A stretch of 64,000 nucleotides of DNA. Source: JBDHAC01 sp039589195 (GTDB lineage: Bacteria; Gemmatimonadota; Gemmatimonadetes; Palauibacterales; Palauibacteraceae). The stretch is from the NCBI GenBank assembly GCA_039589195.1, contig JBDHHV010000017.1, positions 1 to 64,000 on the forward strand, given 5' to 3'. The translations under genes were made by a program, and so were the position numbers. Position 1 is the stretch's first letter, and each line of letters opens with the position of its first letter. Shown here one piece after another: positions 41,491-50,928 of the stretch. The notes under the pieces were generated by a model, which saw nothing but the letters and a program-made list of their open reading frames with translations, made no database searches and was not told the origin of the DNA.

Positions 41491-41533
41491 AAAAAGAAAG
41501 CGGGACCGCCCTCGATCGAGGGCGGTCCCGCTT
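41491..41533 (-). terminator. Strong rho-independent terminator
   Basis: A perfect 36-base palindrome, 41498-41533 (arms AAGCGGGACCGCCCTCGA and its complement), followed on the minus strand by TTCTTTTTTGG. It serves the second cold-shock gene, which ends at 41570. The plus-strand SRPBCC gene ends 30 bases before it and may also use it, though no T-run follows on that strand. Confidence 0.92.
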
Positions 41534-41569
41534 GAGCGTCTATGTCAGACCGCTAGGGTCTTGGACGCC

Positions 41570-41776
41570 TCAGACCTTCCGGACGTTCTCGGCCGCAGGA
41601 CCCTTCTGGCCCTGGACGACCTCGAGCTCCACACGGTCACCCTCGTTAAGGGTCTTGAAGCCCTCAGCCTGGATCGCCGAATGGTGGACGAAGACCTCGC
41701 CCTGGCCGTCATCGAGAGCGATGAAGCCATAACCCTTGGCGTCGCTAAACCACTTCACGGTTCCGTTGCTCGGCAT
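41570..41776 (-). CDS. Cold-shock protein, CspA family
   Basis: A standard 68-residue Csp with RNP1 (KGYGFI) and RNP2 (VFVHHSAI) in a complete OB fold. It is nearly identical over its length to residues 1-68 of the gene product at 6016 (the linker EGFKTLNEGDRVE is the same) but lacks the Thr/Glu tail. The ATG at 41776 has GGAGT 7 bases upstream. The gene is monocistronic, with a structured leader (41777-41877) and a strong terminator. Confidence 0.96.
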   Translation of the reverse strand: MPSNGTVKWFSDAKGYGFIALDDGQGEVFVHHSAIQAEGFKTLNEGDRVELEVVQGQKGPAAENVRKV

Positions 41777-41877
41777 TGCCGTACTCCTACGTTCTTGGTG
41801 GTGTCGCCGGGAGTACGGACCTGCCGTCACTACCGACTACAAACAGTCGCGGACCATTTGCCCCCGCGTTGGGCTTG
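41777..41877 (-). promoter_or_regulatory. Structured 5' leader of the cold-shock gene (copy 2)
   Basis: Homologous to 6322-6420. Here the stem is CCGTACTCC (41779-41787) with GGAGTACGG (41810-41818), nine perfect pairs; the start-proximal arm contains the Shine-Dalgarno GGAGT. The arms differ in sequence from copy 1 but remain complementary. The loop keeps ACACCACCA (mRNA sense). The distal small stem CGCGG 41848-41852 / CCGCG 41864-41868 is kept with a different loop. Confidence 0.72.
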
Positions 41878-42242
41878 CTGACCACCCCCATCCATGTGGA
41901 CGGTGGGGCCGACGCTCGAGAGCCAAAAAAAAACGGGCCTGGTTTGCTCCCCAGATCCCGCCTTTCGTACGCTCCTGGACGCTGAGCGAAAAGATACTGT
42001 CAATCGGCGATCACGTCAATCCCGTGGCGAGCCGACATCCTGATAAGCCCAGTACCGGAGTGGGTTTCCTCTTCGGGTCACGGCACCCACCGCCAAGCCT
42101 CGCCGTCTACGGTGGAGCGTCGGGCCGAGCGATCACCCCTTGCCTGCGTCGCGCGCGGATTTCCACCTTCCGAGTGTCGCCCCCCGTCGGCGCGATGTGG
42201 CCCCCATCGCGCATCGAGCCGTTCTTTCGCGTCGAGCCGAAG
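41878..42242. other. Intergenic region between cold-shock leader and M14 peptidase gene
   Basis: A 365-base stretch with no supportable gene; the open frame running through it into the peptidase lacks a ribosome site. It holds a run of nine A (41925-41933). TTGACA occurs on the minus strand at 42003-41998 but I see no -10 box at the right distance. The promoters of both flanking divergent genes must lie here. Confidence 0.55.
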
Positions 42243-44933
42243 ATGAGAAGATCGATGAAGAGCCTGCCGGTCGTTTTCCACACCGTGTCGCTCCTGATCA
42301 CGCTGGTGTCGGTCCCGGGCGGTTTGAAGGCCCAATCCCGACCTGACGTCCCCTCACCCTCCGAGTTCCACGGCTACGATCTCGGAAGCCGATATACGAT
42401 CACGGCGGCCCTGTACGATTACTACCGGGTCCTGGCTCAGGGCAGCCCGCACATCGAGTACCTGGAGTATGGTCGGAGCATCCAGGGCCGCCCGCTGCCC
42501 ATTCTGACCGTGTCGAGCGAGGCCAATCTGGCCGATCGGGTAACGATTCTCGACGGGATACGTCGACTGACGCACGTAACGGCGGCTCTGCCCGAGTCAG
42601 AGCTCACCAGACTCGTGACCCGGACACCCGCAGTGGTCTGGATCTTCATCGTCGACACCGATGAAGAGGCCGGAGTCGAGGTGTTGCAGGAGGTGGCCTA
42701 CGACCTGGCGACTCGAACGGATCCCGAAGCGCAGGCGATTCGCGACAACCTGCTCGTCGTTTTCGCCCCGCTTACGAATCCGGACTCTCATGCCCGCTAC
42801 GTCACCTGGCACAAGCTCTACAACGTGGAGGGAGCCTCGACCGACCCCAACGCGGTGGAAAACTCGGCTCACTGGGGCATGAATACGGATGGGAACGCGT
42901 TCGGAATCGACGTGAACCGCGATTTCGGATGGTTCGTCACACCCGAGATGCGGGCGTTCGCCCAAGCGGTCACGGACTCGCGTCCGCAGCTCATGCTGGA
43001 CGTGCACAGTGGACCGGACGTCATCTTCCTACCGCCGTTCCCCCGCCCGTATCATCCGCTGTGGCCCGCGCAGGCAGAGAGCTGGTGGGAGCGGGTGGCG
43101 GAGCGGGCGAGCGAGAATTTCGGCCGGCGCGGCTGGACGTTCAACAGCCGCCAGGGCTATGAGGGAGTGACGAGCGTCGGGTTCGGGCTCTCGTGGGGGA
43201 TGCTCGGTGGGTCGGTCGCCAGCTTCCTGTACGAAACGTTTGGGGGCCGACCCGGCAAGACGCTGGCCTTCCATCGGAGTGATGGGACGATCGCCACCAT
43301 GCGCATGGCCATGGATCGCCATGCGGAGGGCATCTGGTCGTTGCTGCAGGTGGCGTCCGACAACCGCGAGACCCTGCTGCGAGACGCGCACCGCGTCGTG
43401 GTGGAAGGTGTGGAGGCAGCCCGAGCGGGGACGGTGCGAGCGATAGCCCTCCCGGCCGCAGGGGGCGACCCCCACAAAGTGAGTCGGCTGGTGGACCGCC
43501 TCGGACTGCAGGGCGTGGCGGTGCGTCAGGCGACCGACCGCTTCACGGCCGTTGCGGCGTCATTTTTCGCGCTCGATCACCGGGCTCCCCGCCAGTTCGA
43601 TGCCGGGACGTACGTGGTCGATCTCACCCAACCGAGGGCTCGTCTCGCGCGTGCGCTCCTGGATCCGACAATCGACTATGGCGACCCCCAGGTCGAACTC
43701 CCGTTCGGCCGTCGAATGCCGTACTACGACGTCACCTGGGGAGCCCTCCCCTACTTGTTCGGAGTGGAGGCGTACGCGCTTCGGGAGCTGCCTGCCGGTC
43801 TGACCGTCACGATGGGCAGCCGGGCCACGCCGGCCGGTGGCCTGCGGAGCCTGGCCCGGGCCGAGTCTCCGTACGCCTGGATACTCCCGGCCGGGCTCGA
43901 GTCATCCTACAGGATCGCGATCCGGCTGATGCGTGAGGGATTCCGATTGCGCGTCTTCCACGCTCCGTTCGAGGTGGGCGGCGAGACCTTCGCGAAGGGC
44001 ACGTTCGCCGCGATCCGCCAGAGGAACCCGGAGGGGCTCGCAGATCGGCTGTCCGAGTTGGTCGAGACGCTCGGGGGCACGGCGATCGAGGTCGCCGGTC
44101 CGTTCACGGACGCCGGCGTGGCGTTCGGCGACGAAAGCCGTCTCGTCGCGATCCGCCAACCACTCGTGGCCGTCGTCGCGGATTGGCCCGTGTCCCAAGA
44201 CCACATCTTCGGAGGCATCCGAAGCGTTCTCGAGGGGGACTTCGGACTCGCCTTCAGCCCCGTGATGCTCGAGACGATCAACCAGGCGGATCTCTCCAAG
44301 TACACGGCAGTCGTATTGCCGCACGCGGGGATGGCCATCCGCGGCGGCCCCGGGTTCAGCGCCGGGTATGCCGGACGGCTCGATTTGGAGAACCTGCGCC
44401 GCTACGTACGGGCGGGGGGCACGCTGATCGCCGTCAAGGGCGCCGCGGCGGAGGTCTCGCGAGACTCGCTGCTGGGTGCGGGCGTGATGTTCGACGGGTG
44501 GGCTTCCGAGGCCAACGGGGCCGCGCTACGCGCCCGTTGGGAGACGGCGGGGCTCGACGACTTGGCGCTGGAAACGTCGTCAACTGTCGCCTGGCGGCCC
44601 GAGCTGCGACCGGTTGGCGCACCCCTCGTCGGTGTGGGGGTGCGAACGGATGAGTTCGCGGCACCGGGCGCGTATCCGGTGCTCCTGGACGCCGAGGCGG
44701 TCTCCGGGGTCGAGGTCCTGGCCCGCTACGGAGCCGACCCGAACGCCCTCGTCCTGGATGGCTTCGTCACGGATGCGGATCGTGAGAGGATCGCGGGGCG
44801 CCCTTTCCTCATCATTCGGCGCGTCGGCCAAGGCAGGGTCGTGTACCTGGCAGACGATCCGACGTACCGGGGCCAGTGGTACGGGCTCAACCTCCTGTTT
44901 CTCAACCTGCTGCTGTTCAGCCCGACGGCGTGA
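42243..44933 (+). CDS. Secreted M14-family (carboxypeptidase A-like) metallopeptidase
   Basis: About 896 residues; the signal peptide is KSLPVVFHTVSLLITLVSVPGG with cleavage after LKAQ, so the start is the ATG at 42243 or the one at 42255. The peptidase domain (about 40-370) keeps YGRSIQGRPLPILTV, APLTNPDSHARY, FGIDVNRDFGW, the second His zinc ligand in LMLDVHSGPD and the catalytic Glu in SFLYETFGG. The first ligand motif, normally HxxE, reads DTDE here. The long C-terminal part includes a glutamine-amidotransferase-like region (KYTAVVLPHAGMA). It should act on peptides in the periplasm or outside; activity depends on whether Asp can replace the His. Confidence 0.85.
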   Translation: MRRSMKSLPVVFHTVSLLITLVSVPGGLKAQSRPDVPSPSEFHGYDLGSRYTITAALYDYYRVLAQGSPHIEYLEYGRSIQGRPLPILTVSSEANLADRVTILDGIRRLTHVTAALPESELTRLVTRTPAVVWIFIVDTDEEAGVEVLQEVAYDLATRTDPEAQAIRDNLLVVFAPLTNPDSHARYVTWHKLYNVEGASTDPNAVENSAHWGMNTDGNAFGIDVNRDFGWFVTPEMRAFAQAVTDSRPQLMLDVHSGPDVIFLPPFPRPYHPLWPAQAESWWERVAERASENFGRRGWTFNSRQGYEGVTSVGFGLSWGMLGGSVASFLYETFGGRPGKTLAFHRSDGTIATMRMAMDRHAEGIWSLLQVASDNRETLLRDAHRVVVEGVEAARAGTVRAIALPAAGGDPHKVSRLVDRLGLQGVAVRQATDRFTAVAASFFALDHRAPRQFDAGTYVVDLTQPRARLARALLDPTIDYGDPQVELPFGRRMPYYDVTWGALPYLFGVEAYALRELPAGLTVTMGSRATPAGGLRSLARAESPYAWILPAGLESSYRIAIRLMREGFRLRVFHAPFEVGGETFAKGTFAAIRQRNPEGLADRLSELVETLGGTAIEVAGPFTDAGVAFGDESRLVAIRQPLVAVVADWPVSQDHIFGGIRSVLEGDFGLAFSPVMLETINQADLSKYTAVVLPHAGMAIRGGPGFSAGYAGRLDLENLRRYVRAGGTLIAVKGAAAEVSRDSLLGAGVMFDGWASEANGAALRARWETAGLDDLALETSSTVAWRPELRPVGAPLVGVGVRTDEFAAPGAYPVLLDAEAVSGVEVLARYGADPNALVLDGFVTDADRERIAGRPFLIIRRVGQGRVVYLADDPTYRGQWYGLNLLFLNLLLFSPTA

Positions 44934-45014
44934 CCGCATCTACCGCTCGGGGCGGCGCCACTCCCGGCTCTTCCAGCACGACATCGTCGGTCTCCAGCGC
45001 GAGCGCATCGGCGA

Positions 45015-45581
45015 TCAGCCTCCTTCCGGCATGGGGGGCTCGAGGTGCCCGAGCTGGACGAGCATGCTCAGGTTGTCCCACACCACGTGGATCTCCGTGA
45101 TCATGCCACCCTCCAGCCGGAGGATGCCGGCGAAATCGAGGTCCACTCGCTGTCCGGTCGCCGGAAAGGGACCGATCGGGCCATCCTGCGTACCCGAATA
45201 GTTCGCCCAGACCCCCACCAGGTCTCCCTCGGCTACGAGGAAGCGAATGTCCTGCATCGCATCGGGCACCCCCGTGAAGTCCTGCCGGAGCATGTCCTTG
45301 AACTGATCCAGGCTCCGCACCTCGAGGCCCGGCGTGGACGGGCTGTGGCGGACGACATCGGGCGACACGAGCTCGTCCAGGTCGTCGAACCGCCGTTCGT
45401 TCATCGCCGCCACGAAACGGCGTACGACCTCCTTGTTCGCCGCCTCCTGGTCGGCTGCTGCATTCGCGGAGGCGCTTGCGGCCGCCTGCGACGTGTCCTG
45501 AGCCGGCGTGCACCCGACTCCCAGCCCCGCGATCAGGCCGAGTCGAAGGACGAAGGCCGGGAACTGCCGACGAATGCTCAT
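45015..45581 (-). CDS. SnoaL-like/NTF2-fold lipoprotein
   Basis: A 188-residue protein with a lipoprotein signal (FVLRLGLIAGLGVGCTPA, Cys at 24), a flexible Ala/Ser-rich linker and a SnoaL-type domain: VVRRFVAAMNERRFDDLDEL, SPDVVRHSP, LDQFKDMLRQDFTGVPDAMQ, GQRVDLDFAGILRLEGGMI and EIHVVWDNLSMLVQLG. This pattern matches the ester-cyclase/SnoaL-like polyketide cyclase group, but as an exported lipoprotein it more likely binds or processes a small molecule in the envelope. Confidence 0.83.
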   Translation of the reverse strand: MSIRRQFPAFVLRLGLIAGLGVGCTPAQDTSQAAASASANAAADQEAANKEVVRRFVAAMNERRFDDLDELVSPDVVRHSPSTPGLEVRSLDQFKDMLRQDFTGVPDAMQDIRFLVAEGDLVGVWANYSGTQDGPIGPFPATGQRVDLDFAGILRLEGGMITEIHVVWDNLSMLVQLGHLEPPMPEGG

Positions 45582-45638
45582 AGTGCGACTCCTCTCGGAT
45601 TCACGCGGCGTGACACCTCATGCGTACCCGCAGCACAC

Positions 45639-47867
45639 CTAATAACGGAAGGCGTAGGAGAGCTTGATCAGCAACTGATTGGAGGAGAGCTCCCAGCGAT
45701 CCGTCAGGTTCTCGACGTTGTGATTGTACACCACGAATAGGTCGCCGAGGGGACTGAACGTCCACCGGAGCCGGGTGTTGGCTCCCAGCTCGCGAGTGTC
45801 GTCATCGTATTGGACGAAGCCGCTGAACTCCAGGTCGGGCGAGAGGTTCAGCCTCAGGCGGCCCCCATACAGCTCCTGCGTGAAATCTCCCCCGGGCAGC
45901 GAGCCCGTGTTCCGGGTCATGTTCAGCTCGATCGTCGCGAGCGGAGTCGGGTTGATGTTCATCCGCAGCTCGAGCTGATCCAGACTGCCATCGTAGAACG
46001 GCCCGAACCACCAGGTGACCCGTCCGCTCACCTTCCGCTTGGATGCGATGTCCGCCTCCATCCGATAGCGGATGAAGTGGTACGAGCCGGGCGGGATGAC
46101 CACTCCGTCAGCGATCTCGAACGGCTCGACCAGCCGCTCGCCCTCGGGGTTGAAGTTGAATTCGAACCGTTCGCCGCTCTCGAAGGTCCAGTTGATGGGG
46201 GCCGTGAAGATCCGATAGCTCTCCCAGTTCCCGTCCAGATCGAGGGTGAGGCTGGGGAAGAGCTCGTTCCGGATGAGCCGAAGCCACGACCAGCCGGGTC
46301 GCACGCTCCAGGTTGCGCGGGGGTTGATGTTCTGGATCCCACGACGCGGCACGAAGCCCAGCGAGGGATCGAAACCATCCCCGATGCGCTGATAGGTGAG
46401 CGCGACGTCCCAGGTATCGTTCGGGTAGTCGATCTTGGCGCCAAAGGCGGTCCGGTCACCCTCGAGTCCTTCTCGATCGGTGAGCAACCCCCACACTCCG
46501 ACCAGAAGGTTCTTGTCACCGGCGAAGCGAGAGGTTTGGAACGTGAAGTCGGTGCCGACCAGATAGCTGCCCGGCGCCCCGGCGGGATCGCCGAACGTCG
46601 CCATCACGCCCGCGGTCGACTCCTGCAGCACGTTCTGCTGGATTCGTACCGCTCCCAGGGTGGTCGCGTCCCACAGGGTATCCACCGACCCGGTGTTCGT
46701 GACGAGGGCGCCGAAGTTCGTGTTGCCGCTACGCCCACTCAGCTTGCCGCCCACGCGGAGCGGCACTTCCTCGCCTTCGAGCAGCCCGATCCTTCGCGTG
46801 AAGAACGGAACGATGTTGGGACGGAACCCGGCTGTGAGACCGATCCCGAAGTCGAAGATGTCGGCGCCCTCGAGGAAGAACGTTCGCTTTTCCGGGAAGA
46901 ACTGGCTGAAGCGGGTGAGGTTGGTTTGGCGCGTGTCCACCTCGGTTTCGGCGAAGTCCGTGTTCACGGTCCCGATCGCCGTCACGTTCGGTCCTATCCG
47001 CTGCGCGAAGTCCAGGCTCGGATCCCACGTGCCGTCGGTATCGGAATCGGCATCCGGCTTCTCGAAACCGCCCACGAAGGAGGGTCGCACCGTCAGACCG
47101 ATTCCGGTGCTGAAGACGGGCAGCTCGGTGATCCGCCCCGCACGGCTGGTCTGAGTGACCTTCGCGTCGCGGATCGGGCTCGCCCAGCGGCTGACCTCCT
47201 GCAACCGATCCGTGCGGCGCTCGACATTGAAACCCCACTCTCGCAGCCCGCGCCGGAAGGTCAGGCTCTGCATCGGAATACGAATCTCCGCAGACCAGCC
47301 CTGTTCGGTCCTTGCCGTCTTCGCCTTCCACACGGCGTCCCAGAGCTCGTCCTCTCCCTCACCACGGTTCGCGACCAGGGCATCGTAGCGCGCGCCACGA
47401 GGGTTCACGGCGAACACGTATCCGGATCGCCCATCGAGGAAAGGATCGAGCACGATCTTCACGTGATCTTCGCTGCGGAGCTCGGGGTCGCGGACGAGCG
47501 AGTAGCTGACGACTCCGCTCGGATCCGGGTCGAAGGCCTCCACGCCGATGATCAGGGCGGTCGGGTCGGCGAGCAGTCGCACGCGAGTGCGCCCGACGAG
47601 GTCACCACCTTCGACGGGCTCGGTCATGGTCAAACCGTCGATCAGCTCCGCCGCGAGCCACGCCGAGTCATCGAGGATGCCGTCCAGCCTCAGCGAGGCG
47701 TCCGCGGCACCGACGCGAACGGATGGAGTCCCGGTGTCCTGGGCGCTCAGGCACAGGGGAGAGGACAGCGCCGAGAGCCCGCTCAGGGCTATGAGGACCC
47801 AGCGTGATCGCGGCGTGGAGCCGGCGGTTCCCCGTGAGTGAACCGTAGTCCCGTGCGTGTGAGGCAT
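45639..47867 (-). CDS. DUF5916 outer-membrane protein with CBM9-like domain (second copy)
   Basis: About 742 residues from the ATG at 47867; an in-frame ATG at 47924 is possible. A signal segment WVLIALSGLSALSSPLCLSA precedes a CBM9-like sandwich (LRLDGILDDSAWLAAELID, IVLDPFLDGRSGYVFAV, WSAEIRIPMQSLTF). The DUF5916 hallmark appears as NTDFAETEVDTRQTNLTRFS followed by FFPEKRTFF. A beta-barrel-like C-terminal half ends in LIKLSYAFRY, a terminal aromatic expected of outer-membrane proteins. It is a distant paralogue of the gene at 13662. It is divergent from the acetyltransferase at 47973. Confidence 0.85.
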   Translation of the reverse strand: MPHTHGTTVHSRGTAGSTPRSRWVLIALSGLSALSSPLCLSAQDTGTPSVRVGAADASLRLDGILDDSAWLAAELIDGLTMTEPVEGGDLVGRTRVRLLADPTALIIGVEAFDPDPSGVVSYSLVRDPELRSEDHVKIVLDPFLDGRSGYVFAVNPRGARYDALVANRGEGEDELWDAVWKAKTARTEQGWSAEIRIPMQSLTFRRGLREWGFNVERRTDRLQEVSRWASPIRDAKVTQTSRAGRITELPVFSTGIGLTVRPSFVGGFEKPDADSDTDGTWDPSLDFAQRIGPNVTAIGTVNTDFAETEVDTRQTNLTRFSQFFPEKRTFFLEGADIFDFGIGLTAGFRPNIVPFFTRRIGLLEGEEVPLRVGGKLSGRSGNTNFGALVTNTGSVDTLWDATTLGAVRIQQNVLQESTAGVMATFGDPAGAPGSYLVGTDFTFQTSRFAGDKNLLVGVWGLLTDREGLEGDRTAFGAKIDYPNDTWDVALTYQRIGDGFDPSLGFVPRRGIQNINPRATWSVRPGWSWLRLIRNELFPSLTLDLDGNWESYRIFTAPINWTFESGERFEFNFNPEGERLVEPFEIADGVVIPPGSYHFIRYRMEADIASKRKVSGRVTWWFGPFYDGSLDQLELRMNINPTPLATIELNMTRNTGSLPGGDFTQELYGGRLRLNLSPDLEFSGFVQYDDDTRELGANTRLRWTFSPLGDLFVVYNHNVENLTDRWELSSNQLLIKLSYAFRY

Positions 47868-47972
47868 ACCTCGAGAGGATGCTGTGGCGTGAGTCGGCTC
47901 GTCAAACGCCACGCGTGTGGCCATAGTGAGGTGGGCGGGTGCCGCACCGCAGACAGGAAGACCGGAGGTCAG

Positions 47973-48299
47973 GTGACCGATTCCGCCGAGTGGCAGGTCC
48001 TGGACAATCGGGAGAGTGGCCGGTTCGAGATCACGATCCACGGCGAGACGGCCTACCTCGAGTACACGCGCGGGCCGCACCAGCTAGCCCTGATCCATAC
48101 CGAGGTCCCGTCATCTCTCTCGGGCCGCGGGCTGGCGAGTCGACTGAACCGGTACGCGCTGGACCACGCACGGACCGAGGGCCTCCAGGTCACCGTCGCG
48201 TGTCCGTTCGCCCTCGGGTTCGTGGACCGACACCCGGAGTACGCCGACTTGTTGAGCCGGCCGACCGGGCCCGCCGTCTCCGAGCCCCCCTGGATGTGA
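47973..48299 (+). CDS. YjdJ-like GNAT acetyltransferase
   Basis: A 108-residue minimal GNAT domain. The GTG at 47973 with GGAGG 4 bases upstream is the start; the frame is open further up without a ribosome site. RFEITIHGETAYLEY, LIHTEVPSSLSGRGLASRLNRYALDHAR (acetyl-CoA loop) and CPFALGFVDRHPEY match the small family of unknown substrate represented by E. coli YjdJ. Cytoplasmic. Confidence 0.88.
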   Translation: MTDSAEWQVLDNRESGRFEITIHGETAYLEYTRGPHQLALIHTEVPSSLSGRGLASRLNRYALDHARTEGLQVTVACPFALGFVDRHPEYADLLSRPTGPAVSEPPWM

Positions 48300-48416
48300 G
48301 GCACGCGTCCGAAACCTGCCGGCGCGCGACTCCGTTCGAACCTAAGCGGGGCATGCAAGCGTCCCAGTCGGGATAGGCATCGCCACCGCGTCCTCGAACG
48401 CCAGGAGTCGACCCGC

Positions 48417-50882
48417 ATGGACACGCTTCTCCAGGACATTCGCTTCAGCCTCAGGACTCTCAGGAAGAGCCCTGTCTTCACGATCGTTGCCGCGGCGACG
48501 CTGGCCCTCGGGATCGGGGCCAACACCGCGGTGTTCAGCGTCGTGAACGGAGTGCTGCTGCGAGATCTTCCGTACGAGGAGCCCGATCGGTTGACGTTGA
48601 TCTGGACGAACTTCGGGCCCGACCTGCCCCAGAATTGGGTGTCTGGGCCCGAGTTCGTGGAGATGCGCGAGTTCCAGACGCAGTTCGAGGATATCGGCGT
48701 CGTGGTGCCCACGACCGTGAGCTTCACGGGACAGGGGGAGCCCGAACAGATCGGCGCGGCCGGCGCGTCGGGCGGGTTCTTCCAGGTTCTGCGCGTGTCG
48801 GCCGCGCACGGTCGGCTGTTCGGGCCCGAGGATGACACCCCCGCGTCCGCACCCGTCGCGGTCCTGGATCACGGCTTCTGGCAGCGACGCTTCGGTGGGG
48901 AGGAGAGCGTGGTCGGACGAACGCTGACCGCGGATGGTGTGACGTACACCGTGATCGGGGTGCTGCCGCCGGACTTCCGCGTTCGCCACCCCGATGCACA
49001 GTTCCCCGATCGAATCGACATGTGGGCCCCCATGATCCCGATCCTCGGGGCCGAGTACGAGCAGTTGGGTCGCGGCGGACACTTCCTGCGCGCGTTCGGG
49101 CGCATGAGGCCGGGCGTGAGCCTGGCGCAGGCGGAGGCCGACATGCACTCCACCGCGGTCCAGATGCAGGAGAGGACACCGCAGTACTACGACGGGGTCG
49201 AGGGCTGGGACATCACGGTGCTCTCGCTTCACCAGGACCTGGTCGAGGACGTGAAGCCGGCGCTCATCATCCTGCTGGTTGCGGTGCTCTTCGTTCTTCT
49301 CATCGCGTGCGTGAACGTGGCCAACCTCCAGCTGACCCGTGCGGCCGGGCGAGAGCGCGAGATCGCGTTACGCTCCGCGCTCGGCGCCGGACGCGGCCGC
49401 CTCTTCCGGCAGCTCCTCACGGAGAGCCTGGTTCTGGGGCTGGTCGGGTCCGCGCTCGGTCTGGTGGTGGCGTTCGGTCTGGTCCGGGTCCTCATCGCCG
49501 TGGCCCCTGACGCCCTCCCATTGCGGGACGTGATCGGGATAGACGGAACCGTGCTTCTGTTCACTCTTACCCTCGCCGTAGCCACCGCGCTGCTCTTCGG
49601 TCTCGCTCCGGGGCTCGTGTCGCTCAAGAGGTCTCTGTTCGGGTCCCTGAAGGAGGGTGGACGGGGCAGCACGGCGGGCATCGGTGGTGCGCGGCTCCGG
49701 ACCGCGCTCGTGGTGTCGGAGATCGCGCTCGCGATCGTGCTGCTCGTAGGTGCCGGATTGATGATGCACAGCCTCAACCGGCTACTCTCGGCCGATCCGG
49801 GCTATTCGACCGAACAACTCATAACCCTGCAGATCTCGCTCCCCAACAGCCGTTACGATGCGGAAGCGACGCGGTCGTTCTGGGATCGGCTCGTGGAGCG
49901 CGCCGAGGCCCTCCCGGGGGTGGACCAGGTGGGCCTGGTCTCACATCTCCCGTTGAGCGGTGCGTATGCGTCGGGCACGACCAGGGTAGAGCGGTCCGAG
50001 GCCATGCAACCGGACCCGGGCGACAACTTCGCCTCCATCGAGGCGGAGCGTCGCTGGGTAAGCCCGGAGTATTTCCAGACCATGGGGATCCAACTGATCG
50101 CGGGTCGGATGTTCACGATCGCGGACAACATCGACGCGCCTCTCGTCGCTATTGTCGACGAGGAGTTCGCTCGACGATTCTGGCCCGAAGAGAATCCGAT
50201 CGGCCAACGGATCAGCATCAACCAGAACGCGGATGGGCGTGTTTGGCGAGAGGTCGTCGGTCTGGTTCGCCACTCGCGCCACTACGATCCGGGCACGATC
50301 GGACGCGAGGCCGCGTACTACCCGTACGCTCAGGCCGGCGTGAACACCATGTTCCTGGCCGCGCGGACGAGTACCGACCCCGCATCCGTGACCAGCGCGG
50401 TGCGTGAGGCGGTCTGGGCCCTGGACCCCGATCAGCCCGTATCGGACATCCGGACGATGGAGGACCGGGTGGGCGGGGCCGTCGCACAACCTCAATTCAA
50501 CCTGTGGCTCCTGGCCGCCTTCGCCCTCATCGCACTCCTCCTGGCCGGGATCGGCATTTACGGCGTCATCGCGTACTCCGTTGGCCAGCGTCGTCACGAG
50601 GTCGGCGTGCGGATGGCCCTCGGTGCCGACCGCGCGGACGTGCGGTCGCTCTTCCTGCGTCAGGGCATGGTGTTGGTCGCCGTGGGCGTGGCACTCGGGG
50701 TCGTCGCGGCACTCGGGCTATCGCGGTTGCTCACGAGCCTCCTGTACGAGGTGAGCCCGGCGGATCCGGTCACGTACATCGCGGTCGCTCTCGTCTTGAG
50801 CACCGTGGCGGTGGGCGCGTGCCTGATTCCGGCTATGGTTGCAACGCGGGTGGAGCCCGTGTCGGTGCTACGCGAGGAGTAG
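48417..50882 (+). CDS. ADOP-type MacB/FtsX-like permease
   Basis: An 821-residue inner-membrane protein of the ADOP family, two MacB-like halves in one chain. The first helix is in SPVFTIVAAATLALGIGANTA; a large periplasmic domain follows to about residue 270; FtsX-type helices lie at about 280-420. A second periplasmic domain and three more helices (LLAAFALIALLLAGIGIYGVIAYS, then VALGVVAALGLSRLL) end in PVSVLREE. Relatives work with MacB-type ATPases in export or lipoprotein handling, but many such genes, as here, have no adjacent ATPase. The TonB receptor gene follows 46 bases later. Confidence 0.92.
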   Translation: MDTLLQDIRFSLRTLRKSPVFTIVAAATLALGIGANTAVFSVVNGVLLRDLPYEEPDRLTLIWTNFGPDLPQNWVSGPEFVEMREFQTQFEDIGVVVPTTVSFTGQGEPEQIGAAGASGGFFQVLRVSAAHGRLFGPEDDTPASAPVAVLDHGFWQRRFGGEESVVGRTLTADGVTYTVIGVLPPDFRVRHPDAQFPDRIDMWAPMIPILGAEYEQLGRGGHFLRAFGRMRPGVSLAQAEADMHSTAVQMQERTPQYYDGVEGWDITVLSLHQDLVEDVKPALIILLVAVLFVLLIACVNVANLQLTRAAGREREIALRSALGAGRGRLFRQLLTESLVLGLVGSALGLVVAFGLVRVLIAVAPDALPLRDVIGIDGTVLLFTLTLAVATALLFGLAPGLVSLKRSLFGSLKEGGRGSTAGIGGARLRTALVVSEIALAIVLLVGAGLMMHSLNRLLSADPGYSTEQLITLQISLPNSRYDAEATRSFWDRLVERAEALPGVDQVGLVSHLPLSGAYASGTTRVERSEAMQPDPGDNFASIEAERRWVSPEYFQTMGIQLIAGRMFTIADNIDAPLVAIVDEEFARRFWPEENPIGQRISINQNADGRVWREVVGLVRHSRHYDPGTIGREAAYYPYAQAGVNTMFLAARTSTDPASVTSAVREAVWALDPDQPVSDIRTMEDRVGGAVAQPQFNLWLLAAFALIALLLAGIGIYGVIAYSVGQRRHEVGVRMALGADRADVRSLFLRQGMVLVAVGVALGVVAALGLSRLLTSLLYEVSPADPVTYIAVALVLSTVAVGACLIPAMVATRVEPVSVLREE

Positions 50883-50928
50883 CCCGGCAGCCTTCCAATC
50901 CGTGCGGGTCGAGCTATCTTCCGGCCCC

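Noticed and set aside
41925..41933. Run of nine A as a terminator or promoter element
   Set aside because: No hairpin precedes it on either strand and no promoter box is correctly spaced.
44917..45513. Alternative frame overlapping the SnoaL lipoprotein and running past its stop
   Set aside because: The lipoprotein is complete in its own frame with a lipobox; the other frame lacks a start and any resemblance.
45810..47807. Plus-strand open frame of 665 codons
   Set aside because: Antisense to the DUF5916 gene, no signal peptide, no motif.
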